Positions 6,285 to 13,534 of a DNA stretch of 15,166 bases are shown here, in pieces. The notes beneath the pieces are model-generated. The model ran no database searches. It was not told where the DNA came from and saw only the letters and a list, made by a program, of their open reading frames with translations. The stretch covers positions 1 to 15,166 of the forward strand of contig CAMDQL010000043.1 in the NCBI GenBank assembly GCA_945905915.1. Direction: 5' to 3'. The position numbers and the translations under genes were made by a program. The DNA is from Flavobacterium psychrophilum (GTDB lineage Bacteria; Bacteroidota; Bacteroidia; Flavobacteriales; Flavobacteriaceae). Position 1 is the stretch's first letter; every line of letters begins with the position of its first letter.

Positions 6285-6331
6285 CAGACTAAATGCCTAG
6301 CTTTCGCTAAAATAAAGGACAGAAAACGAAG

Positions 6332-8128
6332 ATGAAAAACATTAGAAATTTTTGCATTATTGCACACATTGACCACGGAAAAAGTACGTTGGCAGATCGT
6401 TTATTAGGCGCAACACAAACCGTTACAGCTCGCGAAGAAAAGGCTCAGTTATTAGATAACATGGACTTAGAACGCGAACGTGGAATTACCATAAAAAGTC
6501 ACGCCATTCAAATGGAATACACCTATAAAGGTGAAAAATATATTTTAAACTTAATTGATACGCCAGGTCACGTGGATTTTTCGTATGAAGTTTCTCGTTC
6601 TATTGCCGCTTGTGAAGGGGCTTTGTTAATTGTTGATGCGGCACAAAGTATTCAGGCACAAACCATTTCAAATTTATATTTGGCTTTAGAAAATGACTTG
6701 GAAATTATCCCAGTTTTAAACAAAGTAGATTTACCAAGTGCTAATCCTGAAGAAGTTAGTGATGATATTATCGATTTATTAGGTTGTAAATTAGAAGATA
6801 TTATTCATGCTTCTGGAAAAACAGGTTTTGGTGTTGAAAATATTTTAGCAGCCATTATTGAAAAAATTCCTGCGCCTAAAGGAAATGTTGAAGAACCTCT
6901 TCAGGCCTTAATCTTTGATTCACATTACAATCCGTTTCGTGGAATTGAAGTTATTTTCCGTGTAAAAAACGGTGAAATCAGAAAAGGGCAAAAAATTAAA
7001 TTCATGGCAACAGGCAATGAATATTTTGCTGACGAAGTAGGAACTTTGAAATTAAATCAAGTACCAAAAGACGTGATTTCAACTGGAGATGTAGGCTATT
7101 TAATTTCGGGAATAAAAGAAGCAAAAGAAGTAAAAGTTGGAGACACCGTAACCGATGCTAAAACGCCAACTACCAATATGATTCAAGGTTTTGAAGATGT
7201 AAAACCAATGGTTTTTGCAGGAATATATCCGGTGGATACTGAAGATTATGAAGACTTGCGTGCCTCTATGGAAAAATTACAGTTGAACGATGCTTCATTG
7301 GTGTTTACTGCGGAAAGTTCGGCAGCATTAGGATTTGGTTTTCGTTGTGGGTTCTTAGGAATGTTACACATGGAAATCATTCAAGAACGTTTAGAACGTG
7401 AATTTGACATGACGGTTATTACTACTGTTCCAAACGTTTCCTATCATGCGTATACGAAGAAAGAACCTGAAACAATTTTAATTGTAAATAATCCTTCAGA
7501 TTTGCCTGAACCTTCAAAATTAGACAGAGTTGAAGAACCTTATATTAAAGCAACTATTATAACAAAATCAGATTTCGTAGGAAATGTGATGAGTTTATGT
7601 ATCGAAAAACGAGGTGTAATTACCAATCAAACCTATTTAACTACCGAGCGAGTGGAATTGAATTTTGACATGCCTTTAGCGGAAATCGTGTTTGATTTTT
7701 ATGACCGATTAAAAACTGTTTCTAAAGGATATGCTTCTTTTGATTACCACCCAATAGGAATGCGCGAATCAAAATTAGTAAAACTAGATGTATTATTAAA
7801 TGCACAATCCGTTGATGCGCTTTCAGCTTTAATTCATGACAGTAATGCGTTTTACATTGGGAAAAAAATGTGTGAAAAGCTAAAAGAATTAATCCCAAGA
7901 CAACAATTTGATATTCCGATTCAAGCGGCTATTGGAGCAAAAATTATTGCCCGTGAAACCATTAAAGCGTTACGTAAAGATGTAACCGCAAAATGTTATG
8001 GTGGTGATATTTCTCGTAAACGTAAATTATTAGAAAAACAGAAAAAAGGTAAAAAACGAATGCGTCAAGTGGGTAACGTAGAAATTCCTCAAGAAGCGTT
8101 CATGGCGGTTTTGAAGTTAAACGATTAA
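6332..8128 (+). CDS. lepA: Elongation factor 4 (back-translocating GTPase LepA)
   Basis: A full-length, 598-residue translational GTPase that acts on the ribosome; LepA/EF4 is linked to back-translocation and to efficient initiation or subunit assembly. GTPase motifs appear in order: G1 AHIDHGKS (residues 11-18), G2 RGITI (50-54), G3 DTPGHVDF (76-83), G4 NKVD (130-133) and a G5-like SGK soon after. EF-G-like domains II, III and V follow, and the LepA-specific basic C-terminal region contains [16 protein letters not shown] and ends in [16 protein letters not shown]. The LepA C-terminal domain and the absence of an EF-G domain IV separate it from EF-G, BipA and TetM-like proteins. ATG at 6332 puts the G1 motif ten residues in, as usual. 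It appears monocistronic, with a hairpin terminator 21 bases after the stop. Confidence 0.97.
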   Translation: MKNIRNFCIIAHIDHGKSTLADRLLGATQTVTAREEKAQLLDNMDLERERGITIKSHAIQMEYTYKGEKYILNLIDTPGHVDFSYEVSRSIAACEGALLIVDAAQSIQAQTISNLYLALENDLEIIPVLNKVDLPSANPEEVSDDIIDLLGCKLEDIIHASGKTGFGVENILAAIIEKIPAPKGNVEEPLQALIFDSHYNPFRGIEVIFRVKNGEIRKGQKIKFMATGNEYFADEVGTLKLNQVPKDVISTGDVGYLISGIKEAKEVKVGDTVTDAKTPTTNMIQGFEDVKPMVFAGIYPVDTEDYEDLRASMEKLQLNDASLVFTAESSAALGFGFRCGFLGMLHMEIIQERLEREFDMTVITTVPNVSYHAYTKKEPETILIVNNPSDLPEPSKLDRVEEPYIKATIITKSDFVGNVMSLCIEKRGVITNQTYLTTERVELNFDMPLAEIVFDFYDRLKTVSKGYASFDYHPIGMRESKLVKLDVLLNAQSVDALSALIHDSNAFYIGKKMCEKLKELIPRQQFDIPIQAAIGAKIIARETIKALRKDVTAKCYGGDISRKRKLLEKQKKGKKRMRQVGNVEIPQEAFMAVLKLND

Positions 8129-8149
8129 CTAGAGCCTCCTATATGCTAT

Positions 8150-8184
8150 AAAAACGCAATCAGTTACATGGTTGCGTTTTTTTT
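8150..8184 (+). terminator. Rho-independent terminator after lepA
   Basis: Arms AAAAACGCAA (8150-8159) and TTGCGTTTTT (8172-8181), extended by a T-G wobble, enclose a 10-base loop and are followed by further T. It lies 21 bases after the lepA stop. Confidence 0.85.
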
Positions 8185-8215
8185 ACTTCTAAAATTTACT
8201 TTGAGATTAAAACAT

Positions 8216-8250
8216 AAAAAAAGAGCTGAAATATATCAGCTCTTTTTTTT
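8216..8250 (-). terminator. Terminator of the ppiD gene (structurally bidirectional)
   Basis: Perfect arms with GAGCTGA (8223-8229) and TCAGCTC (8236-8242), a six-base loop, and A and T tracts of at least seven bases outside both arms. It starts about 15 bases past the ppiD stop on the minus strand, and could also catch readthrough from lepA. Confidence 0.85.
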
Positions 8251-8264
8251 AAAGTAAATTCCTG

Positions 8265-10370
8265 TTAGAAATTTGCTCTGTTATCTTTTATATCTGCTTT
8301 GTCTTTTATAGCGGTGTATGCTTTTGACGAAGCGTAAGATTGATTTTGAGATTTATCTTGGCTGATATAAGTTGTATAATCAGAAACTGCAGGTGCCTTA
8401 ACAACATTCTTAGTTCTAATCATAAACATACCGCTAGTTCCTTCAATTATTTTAGAAGTTTTTCCAGCCGCTAATCCAAATGCTTTTCCAACAACTTTTG
8501 GTTCCATACCTACATTAGGAATGATCGGGTTTTTAACAGTAACACCCGTTGCAATTAAAACAGTAGCGCCTGATGCTTTTGAAACAGCCTCTAATGAATT
8601 TCCATTCATTTTTTTCTTGATGATTTCAGCTTTTTTCTGATTTTTTATAATCGGTTCTACAGATTGTTTTGCAACATCCAAAGGAAGTAAACCCGAATCA
8701 TTGATATCTTTTAATTTTGCAACCACAAATCCTTGAGGTACTTCAAAACGTTTTATTCCACCAACCTCAGTTTCTTTATTAAAACTCCAACGAACTATTT
8801 CTCTTTGGGATCCTAAGCCTTGAACAAATTCGTCATAAGCTTTGATATTAGTTGCAGGAGTAACTACTAAACTAGCTTTTTTAGCTACTGCAGCAAAATC
8901 TTTATTTTCTAATGCTCCAGACTCTAATTGACTTGCTTTGGTATAAGCAACATCAATTGTAGCATCAGAGGCTTGAATTTTTTGAGCAATTGTTCCTAAT
9001 AATACAGCATCATTTTTACCTGAAACTTTCATTACGTGGAAACCAAATTCTGTTTCTACCACGCCCATTGTTCCTACTGGATTATTAAAAACAAAATCAT
9101 TGAATTTTGGTGTCATTTGACCTGGCGCAATATTATCATATTCTCCACCATTATTTTTTGACCCTGGATCATCTGAATTTGTGATGGCTAACATGGCGAA
9201 ATTGCCAGGATTTGCTTTGGCCTGAGCCAATAAATCATTTGCTAATTTTTGAGCTTCTTCTTTTGTTCTAGTAGCCGATGAACGTTCAGCACCTTTAAAA
9301 GCTAATAATATGTGACTTGCTTTTGCACTTGCATTCGCTTTTCTACCAATCATTCTTGATAAACATTGGTGTCCATTATGAATATAAGGTCCAAAAACTG
9401 CTCCAGCTGGTAAATTAAATAATTGCTCTTGAAAGTCAACTGGTAAATCTTTTTTTGCTAAATAAGTAGAATCAAATTTGATATCAGAATTTGCATTTAC
9501 AAACTCTCCCACATTTGAAACCGCTCTAAATCCAGGTAATGTATCATTCATTTTAGTTTGTTCGTTATAAACAACTTTTCCTGTTAATACTCCTGAAATA
9601 GATTCTAACATCGCAGCTTCATCTTCTTTAGATGGTTTATTTTCCACTAAAATAAAATCAATACTTCTTGTATTGTCTGATTTGTATTTTTTAGGGTTTT
9701 TCTTCATGAACTCTACAATTTCAGCATCAGTAACCTTTACTTGATCATCATTAACCGTTGAAAAAGCAACCGTTACATAATCAAAATCAGCTTTAGTAGC
9801 TTCCATTTCATAAGAAAATTTACCTTCAGCTTTAGTAGTTACAACACCCGATTTAATCATAGTGTTGTATAATTGCTCCACAGCATAGGTTTCAATATTT
9901 TTTTCAAAATCTTTCCATTGCAACCATTGTTCCTGATTTGGTGCATTTTTTAAAGACTTGATATATTCTTTGAATTTATTTTCGTCAAACTGACCTGCAG
10001 CATTTAAAAACTGTTGGTTTTGAGCAAAATTTGGATTTTGTTTGATTACGTTGATTAATTGTTCGTTGCCAATTGCAAGTCCCAATTTTTCAAATTCTTC
10101 ACCAAGAATAATGCTTCTTACTTTTTGATCCCAAGCAGAATTAATTGCTTGTGTATTACTCATACCTTGACCTTGCTTTTCCATCATTGCAACTTGCTGC
10201 ATGAATTCTTGTGCGGAAATGTCTGTTCCATTAATAGAACCTACACTATTTGCGCTACTTCCAAAAGTTCCACTTTTGATTACATCTGCTAATACAAATG
10301 AAAATAATGCTAATGCAATAATTACAATTAGGAAGAATGAACGTTGTCTAATTTTAGATAAAACTGCCAT
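8265..10370 (-). CDS. ppiD: PpiD/SurA-like membrane-anchored peptidylprolyl isomerase
   Basis: A 701-residue periplasmic foldase anchored in the inner membrane. Residues 11-29 form one transmembrane helix after a basic start, with no lipobox. A SurA-N-like chaperone region follows (about 42-190, beginning VGSINGTDISAQEFMQQV). A parvulin (PpiC) domain spans about 349-450: AKASHILLAF, then NPGNFAMLAITNSDDPGSKNNGG, and ETEFGFHVMKV at its end. A long C-terminal region, about 455-701, resembles further SurA/PpiD chaperone sequence and may hold a second, degenerate parvulin fold. The protein is somewhat longer than E. coli PpiD (about 620 residues). It should help outer-membrane and secreted proteins fold. 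It is the last gene of the coaX-to-lptC cluster, with a 99-base gap before it. Whether it has its own promoter is unclear; TATTTTCG on the minus strand at 10409-10402 is one mismatch from TAnnTTTG. Confidence 0.9.
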   Translation of the reverse strand: MAVLSKIRQRSFFLIVIIALALFSFVLADVIKSGTFGSSANSVGSINGTDISAQEFMQQVAMMEKQGQGMSNTQAINSAWDQKVRSIILGEEFEKLGLAIGNEQLINVIKQNPNFAQNQQFLNAAGQFDENKFKEYIKSLKNAPNQEQWLQWKDFEKNIETYAVEQLYNTMIKSGVVTTKAEGKFSYEMEATKADFDYVTVAFSTVNDDQVKVTDAEIVEFMKKNPKKYKSDNTRSIDFILVENKPSKEDEAAMLESISGVLTGKVVYNEQTKMNDTLPGFRAVSNVGEFVNANSDIKFDSTYLAKKDLPVDFQEQLFNLPAGAVFGPYIHNGHQCLSRMIGRKANASAKASHILLAFKGAERSSATRTKEEAQKLANDLLAQAKANPGNFAMLAITNSDDPGSKNNGGEYDNIAPGQMTPKFNDFVFNNPVGTMGVVETEFGFHVMKVSGKNDAVLLGTIAQKIQASDATIDVAYTKASQLESGALENKDFAAVAKKASLVVTPATNIKAYDEFVQGLGSQREIVRWSFNKETEVGGIKRFEVPQGFVVAKLKDINDSGLLPLDVAKQSVEPIIKNQKKAEIIKKKMNGNSLEAVSKASGATVLIATGVTVKNPIIPNVGMEPKVVGKAFGLAAGKTSKIIEGTSGMFMIRTKNVVKAPAVSDYTTYISQDKSQNQSYASSKAYTAIKDKADIKDNRANF

Positions 10371-10469
10371 TTTTATTTATGTTTAATTTTTTTTCAGAGG
10401 GCGAAAATACGATTATCTATTTAATAATAAAATAGAAAAAGCACATTTTCACAGATTTTTTTTAAGTTT

Positions 10470-10652
10470 TTATTTTTTATTTTGGTATTTATTATAAAAA
10501 TGTCTTCTAAAGAAAAACATTCCTAAAGAAACTAGTGCAATTAATATGCTTAACACATAATTTTCATTATTAGTAAATTTCGCAAAAGCATCATAGGCAA
10601 AAAAAGCGGCAAATGCTAGATAAAAATATTGTACAAGTCTTAAATAGTTCAT
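10470..10652 (-). CDS. Small two-helix membrane protein, 60 residues
   Basis: I do not recognise a named family. The protein has two hydrophobic segments, about residues 8-23 (YFYLAFAAFFAYDAFA) and 32-48 (YVLSILIALVSLGMFFF), joined by a short polar loop with TNNENY. It ends in a basic tail, RRHFYNKYQNKK, which should keep the C-terminus in the cytoplasm. The gene starts 20 bases after lptC and lies 99 bases before ppiD, all on one strand, so it is probably cotranscribed with lptC. Its place suggests an envelope role, perhaps as a partner of a membrane complex, but that is inference from position. ATG is the first codon of the open frame and the composition matches the neighbours, so I take it as a real gene. 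Confidence 0.7.
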   Translation of the reverse strand: MNYLRLVQYFYLAFAAFFAYDAFAKFTNNENYVLSILIALVSLGMFFFRRHFYNKYQNKK

Positions 10653-10672
10653 CTTATTTTTTTTAGTTGGTA

Positions 10673-11236
10673 TTAGTCAATCGTGTTTACTTCTCCGTTA
10701 CTTCGTTGCATATTGAAGATTTTAAAATCCTTACTAAAATCAACACCCGGACCTTCTAAATAGCCCCCTGCTTCATCAGAATATTTGAAAGGCTTTTCAG
10801 TAAAAAACCATTCGCTTTTTTGATCATAATATAATTGAGAAGTTTCTAATTTTTTTCCGTCTTGAGCCGTAATAACTACGTTTCCTTGCAAATCTATAAT
10901 TTTAGTTTTTTTGTATGAGATCGCATAATCAGAAACTATTGTAGTCTTATTTTCATTTTCATCAATTAAGGTTAAATGAATTCCTTTTGGAAATTCGGTA
11001 AATGGATTATAAACCGTACTATATTCTAACATTTTCGGGCTCTTTAAAATTGATTTTATTCGACCCGAATCGGTATATTTTAGATTAATTGTATCTACTT
11101 CTCCAGAAGGCACAAATGAGGTTTCTGTTAATTTTTGCACTCTTTTCAAATCGCTTTCACAAGACAAAAGAACTTGCATAGTAATGAGTACTACAAGACT
11201 TTTGCAAAAGAAAATAAAGCAATTTTGAACCTTCAT
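10673..11236 (-). CDS. lptC: LPS export ABC transporter periplasmic lipoprotein LptC
   Basis: A 187-residue LptC-type protein that should pass lipopolysaccharide from the LptBFG transporter to LptA in the periplasm. The N-terminus is a signal sequence ending in a lipobox, LLSC with Cys26, so the Bacteroidetes form is a lipoprotein rather than a membrane-anchored protein as in E. coli. The rest is beta-rich with LptC-like features: DSGRIKSILKSPKMLEY (about 56-72), FPKGIHLTLIDENENKTTIVSDYAI, DLQGNVVITAQDGKKLETSQLYYD and a terminal region with EGPGVDFSKDFKIF. It starts 14 bases after the outer-membrane protein gene and precedes the 60-residue membrane protein by 20 bases. The rest of the Lpt machinery is not in this window. 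LptC homologues are poorly conserved, but the repeated strand pattern and lipobox make the call good. Confidence 0.88.
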   Translation of the reverse strand: MKVQNCFIFFCKSLVVLITMQVLLSCESDLKRVQKLTETSFVPSGEVDTINLKYTDSGRIKSILKSPKMLEYSTVYNPFTEFPKGIHLTLIDENENKTTIVSDYAISYKKTKIIDLQGNVVITAQDGKKLETSQLYYDQKSEWFFTEKPFKYSDEAGGYLEGPGVDFSKDFKIFNMQRSNGEVNTID

Positions 11237-11250
11237 TTAGTATGTATTAA

Positions 11251-12510
11251 TTAGTCTATTTTTCTTTTAATAAACCAAATATCGCTTAACGATAATCCGA
11301 CTGTTACATTAACATAGTTTTCTTCAATCAAACCACTCGTAGTAGTTCCCCTTTTTCCAAACTCTACTCCTAAATTAATTTTTGAAAGGCCTACTGGTAA
11401 TCCTAAACCAAAAGTAAATGCATAATCATTGATACTTTTATTATTAAGAACCAATCCGGTATTTTCATATCTAAATCCACCACGGTAAATTATTCTACTC
11501 AAATAATTATTAAACGAATCATATTTTGGAACGAAATAGCCCCCAACAGCAACTTTTGTTGAATTCTCGTATGATACATTTTGAATCGGACCAAATCTAT
11601 TAGTCAATGAATTATTGTTAGCAAAAGTCAACTCTGAACCAATCGCCCATTTTTTATTTTCGCTTAACCCTAAACCAAAACTAAATTTAGTTGGAATTTT
11701 TAATTTGGTGTCATTAACAGGAATGGTATTTTCCTCACTTATTAATTCTGCTCCATTAATATTATAAATAATGGTCGCTATTTTTCGCTCATTCTCAGAA
11801 CTCAATGTTACTTCAGGATGATAGGTTAGACCAGCATTTAAATCTAATTTTGAATTGATTTTAGTTTTATACAATAAACCTGTGTTTAAAGAAATTCCGC
11901 TAATTTTAGAATTGTTTTTTTCTCTACTACGCAATTGTAAAACTAAAGGAGAATAAATAGACTCTACATATTCTGTAGTAATATCTCCAAAATTATATCC
12001 CAGATCAAAACCAACACTTAATTTTTTTGTGATAGTATATGCCGCTCCAAAATAAAGTTTATTAATATTTCCATTTCCTAAATTTAATATACTTCGTTCT
12101 GTATTGTCCGTTTGAGTAGCTGTGTTTGCTATTTTAAAACCAACAGCTGAATAGGGCATTATTCCGAAAGTAAATCCAAATTTACCATACGGAAAACCAA
12201 TGGCTAAATAATCAATATTTGTGCGTTGTGCTTTTTCGGTAACTTCGTTTGTATTAAATTTTGAAAAAGATGAATTTGCTCCAATGGTAAATGCAGTAGT
12301 TTTTAATTTTGAGAAAGAAGCCGGATTTGCTATATTCAATTGAATACTATCATTAAAAATACTAACTCCACCCATTGCTCTTACGTCGTGAGTTCCTTTA
12401 AACTTGATTTCGCCTAAGCCATAATATGAATAAGGAGATGCCGTATTGTCTTGAGCCCAAGAAATTGTAGAAATTAGTAGTAGTACTAACGCAGAAATTT
12501 TTTTAATCAT
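11251..12510 (-). CDS. Outer-membrane beta-barrel protein, FadL/PorV-like
   Basis: A 419-residue secreted protein with a clear signal peptide (MIKKISALVLLLISTISWAQ, cleavage probably after Ala19 or Gln20). The mature start SPYSYYGLGEIKFKGTHDVR and the phrase RAMGGVSIFNDSIQLNIANPASF (near 44-66) recall the N-termini of FadL/OMPP1 and PorV-like barrels, where a glycine-rich stretch and NPA motif open the barrel. Alternating polar and hydrophobic strands run through the rest, for example KLYFGAAYTITKKLSVGFDLGYNFG. Its cargo and exact family are unknown. It overlaps the coaX stop by eight bases (ATGATTAA), a sign of translational coupling, and sits 14 bases before lptC. A general outer-membrane transport or assembly role is plausible, not shown. 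Confidence 0.75.
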   Translation of the reverse strand: MIKKISALVLLLISTISWAQDNTASPYSYYGLGEIKFKGTHDVRAMGGVSIFNDSIQLNIANPASFSKLKTTAFTIGANSSFSKFNTNEVTEKAQRTNIDYLAIGFPYGKFGFTFGIMPYSAVGFKIANTATQTDNTERSILNLGNGNINKLYFGAAYTITKKLSVGFDLGYNFGDITTEYVESIYSPLVLQLRSREKNNSKISGISLNTGLLYKTKINSKLDLNAGLTYHPEVTLSSENERKIATIIYNINGAELISEENTIPVNDTKLKIPTKFSFGLGLSENKKWAIGSELTFANNNSLTNRFGPIQNVSYENSTKVAVGGYFVPKYDSFNNYLSRIIYRGGFRYENTGLVLNNKSINDYAFTFGLGLPVGLSKINLGVEFGKRGTTTSGLIEENYVNVTVGLSLSDIWFIKRKID

Positions 12511-13231
12511 TTTGATTTATATAAGTTGATAAAAGACGTAAACTTTCTAGTAAGAAATTTGAATTGGCAAATATGGGGTTTTTTAATCTTTTAGCCAAAA
12601 ATTCTGCGTCTCCTCCTGTTAAAATTACTGTTAAATCCTGATATTTATGAAAATATTGGGAAATAAAGCCCTCAATTTCATAGGTTAGTCCATTGATAAC
12701 ACCACTATGAATTGAATTTTCGGTTGAATTTCCTATAAAAGTTTCAGTATTATTTAATTTTAATAAAGGTAGGTTTTGAGTATAATCATTTAAACTTTTA
12801 TACCGTAACGCGATACCTGGCGAAATTGCTCCTCCTAAATAGTGGTTTTCACGATCTATAAAATCATAAGTAACGCAAGTTCCAACATCAATAACTAATC
12901 TGTTTTGTTTGGGATACTTTAATGTTGCTCCGGCAGTAAGTACCATGCGGTCTATACCAAGGGTTTTTGGTGTGGTGTAGTTATTCGTAAAAGGTAATTT
13001 TATAGTATGATTAATAATTTGCGTTGCAACATGCTTTTGTAGGGTATCCAAAACTTCAGCGTCTAATTTCCCAACTGATGAGAAGATGGCACTTTTAATT
13101 TTTGGATATTTTATGAAAATTTCAGAAAAAATAAGAACGGCATCATTTTCACCCATGATAAACAATTCTACTAGTGTATCTTCTTCAAATACAGCCGCTT
13201 TAATTCTAGAATTTCCAACATCAATTGTCAA
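12503..13231 (-). CDS. coaX: Type III pantothenate kinase
   Basis: CoaX phosphorylates pantothenate with ATP, the first step of coenzyme A synthesis, in the cytosol. From the TTG at 13231 the protein has 242 residues, normal for the family. It shows the phosphate-1 motif TIDVGNSRIK (residues 2-11), LGIDRMVLTAGA with the G-x-D-R signature, LVIDVGTCVTYDFID, GGAISPGIALRYKSL, and VILTGGDAEFLA near the end. The start is unusual. The frame has no ATG near the expected N-terminus; ILLTIDVGN occurs where relatives have MLLTIDVGN, and the I codon is ATC (13235-13237). The nearest standard start is TTG at 13231; a farther TTG at 13336 would add 35 residues unlike the family and run upstream of the likely promoter. 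Its stop overlaps the next gene by eight bases. Confidence 0.88.
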   Translation of the reverse strand: MTIDVGNSRIKAAVFEEDTLVELFIMGENDAVLIFSEIFIKYPKIKSAIFSSVGKLDAEVLDTLQKHVATQIINHTIKLPFTNNYTTPKTLGIDRMVLTAGATLKYPKQNRLVIDVGTCVTYDFIDRENHYLGGAISPGIALRYKSLNDYTQNLPLLKLNNTETFIGNSTENSIHSGVINGLTYEIEGFISQYFHKYQDLTVILTGGDAEFLAKRLKNPIFANSNFLLESLRLLSTYINQND

Positions 13232-13256
13232 AAGGATATTATGGTTTTTAGTTTGG

Positions 13257-13264
13257 CAAAAATA
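13257..13264 (-). promoter_or_regulatory. Bacteroidetes -7 element for coaX
   Basis: TATTTTTG followed by C on the minus strand matches TAnnTTTG and lies 26 bases before the TTG start at 13231, 20 before the ATC at 13237. A clean TTG at -33 is not seen. It argues that the coaX start is downstream of it rather than at 13336. Confidence 0.5.
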
Positions 13265-13290
13265 CAAATTGATTTTTTTTAAAAATTGTT

Positions 13291-13320
13291 TTGGATTATA
13301 TAAAATAGATTCTATATTTG
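13291..13320 (+). promoter_or_regulatory. tRNA-Phe promoter
   Basis: TTG at 13291-13293, a 19-base spacer and TATATTTG at 13313-13320 form the best Bacteroidetes-type promoter in the window. Transcription would start near 13326, about 34 bases before the mature tRNA. It is back to back with the coaX -7 element at 13257-13264. Confidence 0.7.
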
Positions 13321-13359
13321 CACCCGCAATGAACAAGTAGTACTACTATTTATTGTTAA

Positions 13360-13432
13360 GGTACCTTAGCTCAGATGGTAGAGCAATGGACTGAAAATCC
13401 ATGTGTCCCTGGTTCGATCCCTGGAGGTACCA
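13360..13432 (+). tRNA. tRNA-Phe (anticodon GAA)
   Basis: A complete 73-base cloverleaf. The acceptor arms GGTACCT and AGGTACC pair perfectly, the D stem is GCTC/GAGC, and the anticodon stem ATGGA/TCCAT encloses CTGAAAA with anticodon GAA at 13393-13395. The T loop is TTCGATC. The T stem is CCTGG on both sides, so four of five pairs form and the middle one (13410 with 13422) is U-U. The discriminator is A at 13432 and the terminal CCA is not encoded, so it must be added after transcription. A strong hairpin follows at once. Confidence 0.96.
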
Positions 13433-13433
13433 C

Positions 13434-13473
13434 AAAAATCCTTGATAATCATATGATTATCAAGGATTTTTTG
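13434..13473 (+). terminator. tRNA-Phe terminator: long perfect palindrome
   Basis: Arms 13434-13452 and 13453-13471 are perfect reverse complements of 19 bases each, with CCTTGATAATCAT as the core and AAAAA and TTTTT tracts at the ends. The stem begins two bases after the tRNA's last base. A run of T ends at 13472. The palindrome would also work on the minus strand. Confidence 0.85.
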
Positions 13474-13479
13474 TATAAT

Positions 13480-13514
13480 AAACACCCCAAATGTATTCAC
13501 ATTTGGGGTGTTTT
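13480..13514 (-). terminator. Terminator of the OmpA-family gene
   Basis: Arms AAACACCCCAAATG (13480-13493) and CATTTGGGGTGTTT (13500-13513) enclose a six-base loop. On the minus strand it lies about 20 bases after the OmpA-family stop and is followed by a T-rich tail. On the plus strand it forms a second hairpin behind the tRNA. Confidence 0.85.
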
Positions 13515-13534
13515 ATTTGCAAAGGAATAAAAAA

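Noticed and set aside
6018-6335. 105-residue plus-strand frame that ends overlapping the lepA start
   Set aside because: Most of it lies antisense to the first part of dusB, it has no recognisable domain, and it runs through the promoter region and heptamer array. It is a shadow frame.
13232-13336. Longer coaX start at TTG 13336
   Set aside because: It would add 35 residues unlike the family, begin upstream of the coaX -7 element and run through the tRNA promoter.
13360-13432. tRNA-Phe as an integration site for a mobile element
   Set aside because: No duplicate of the tRNA 3' end, integrase or other mobile gene is seen in the window.
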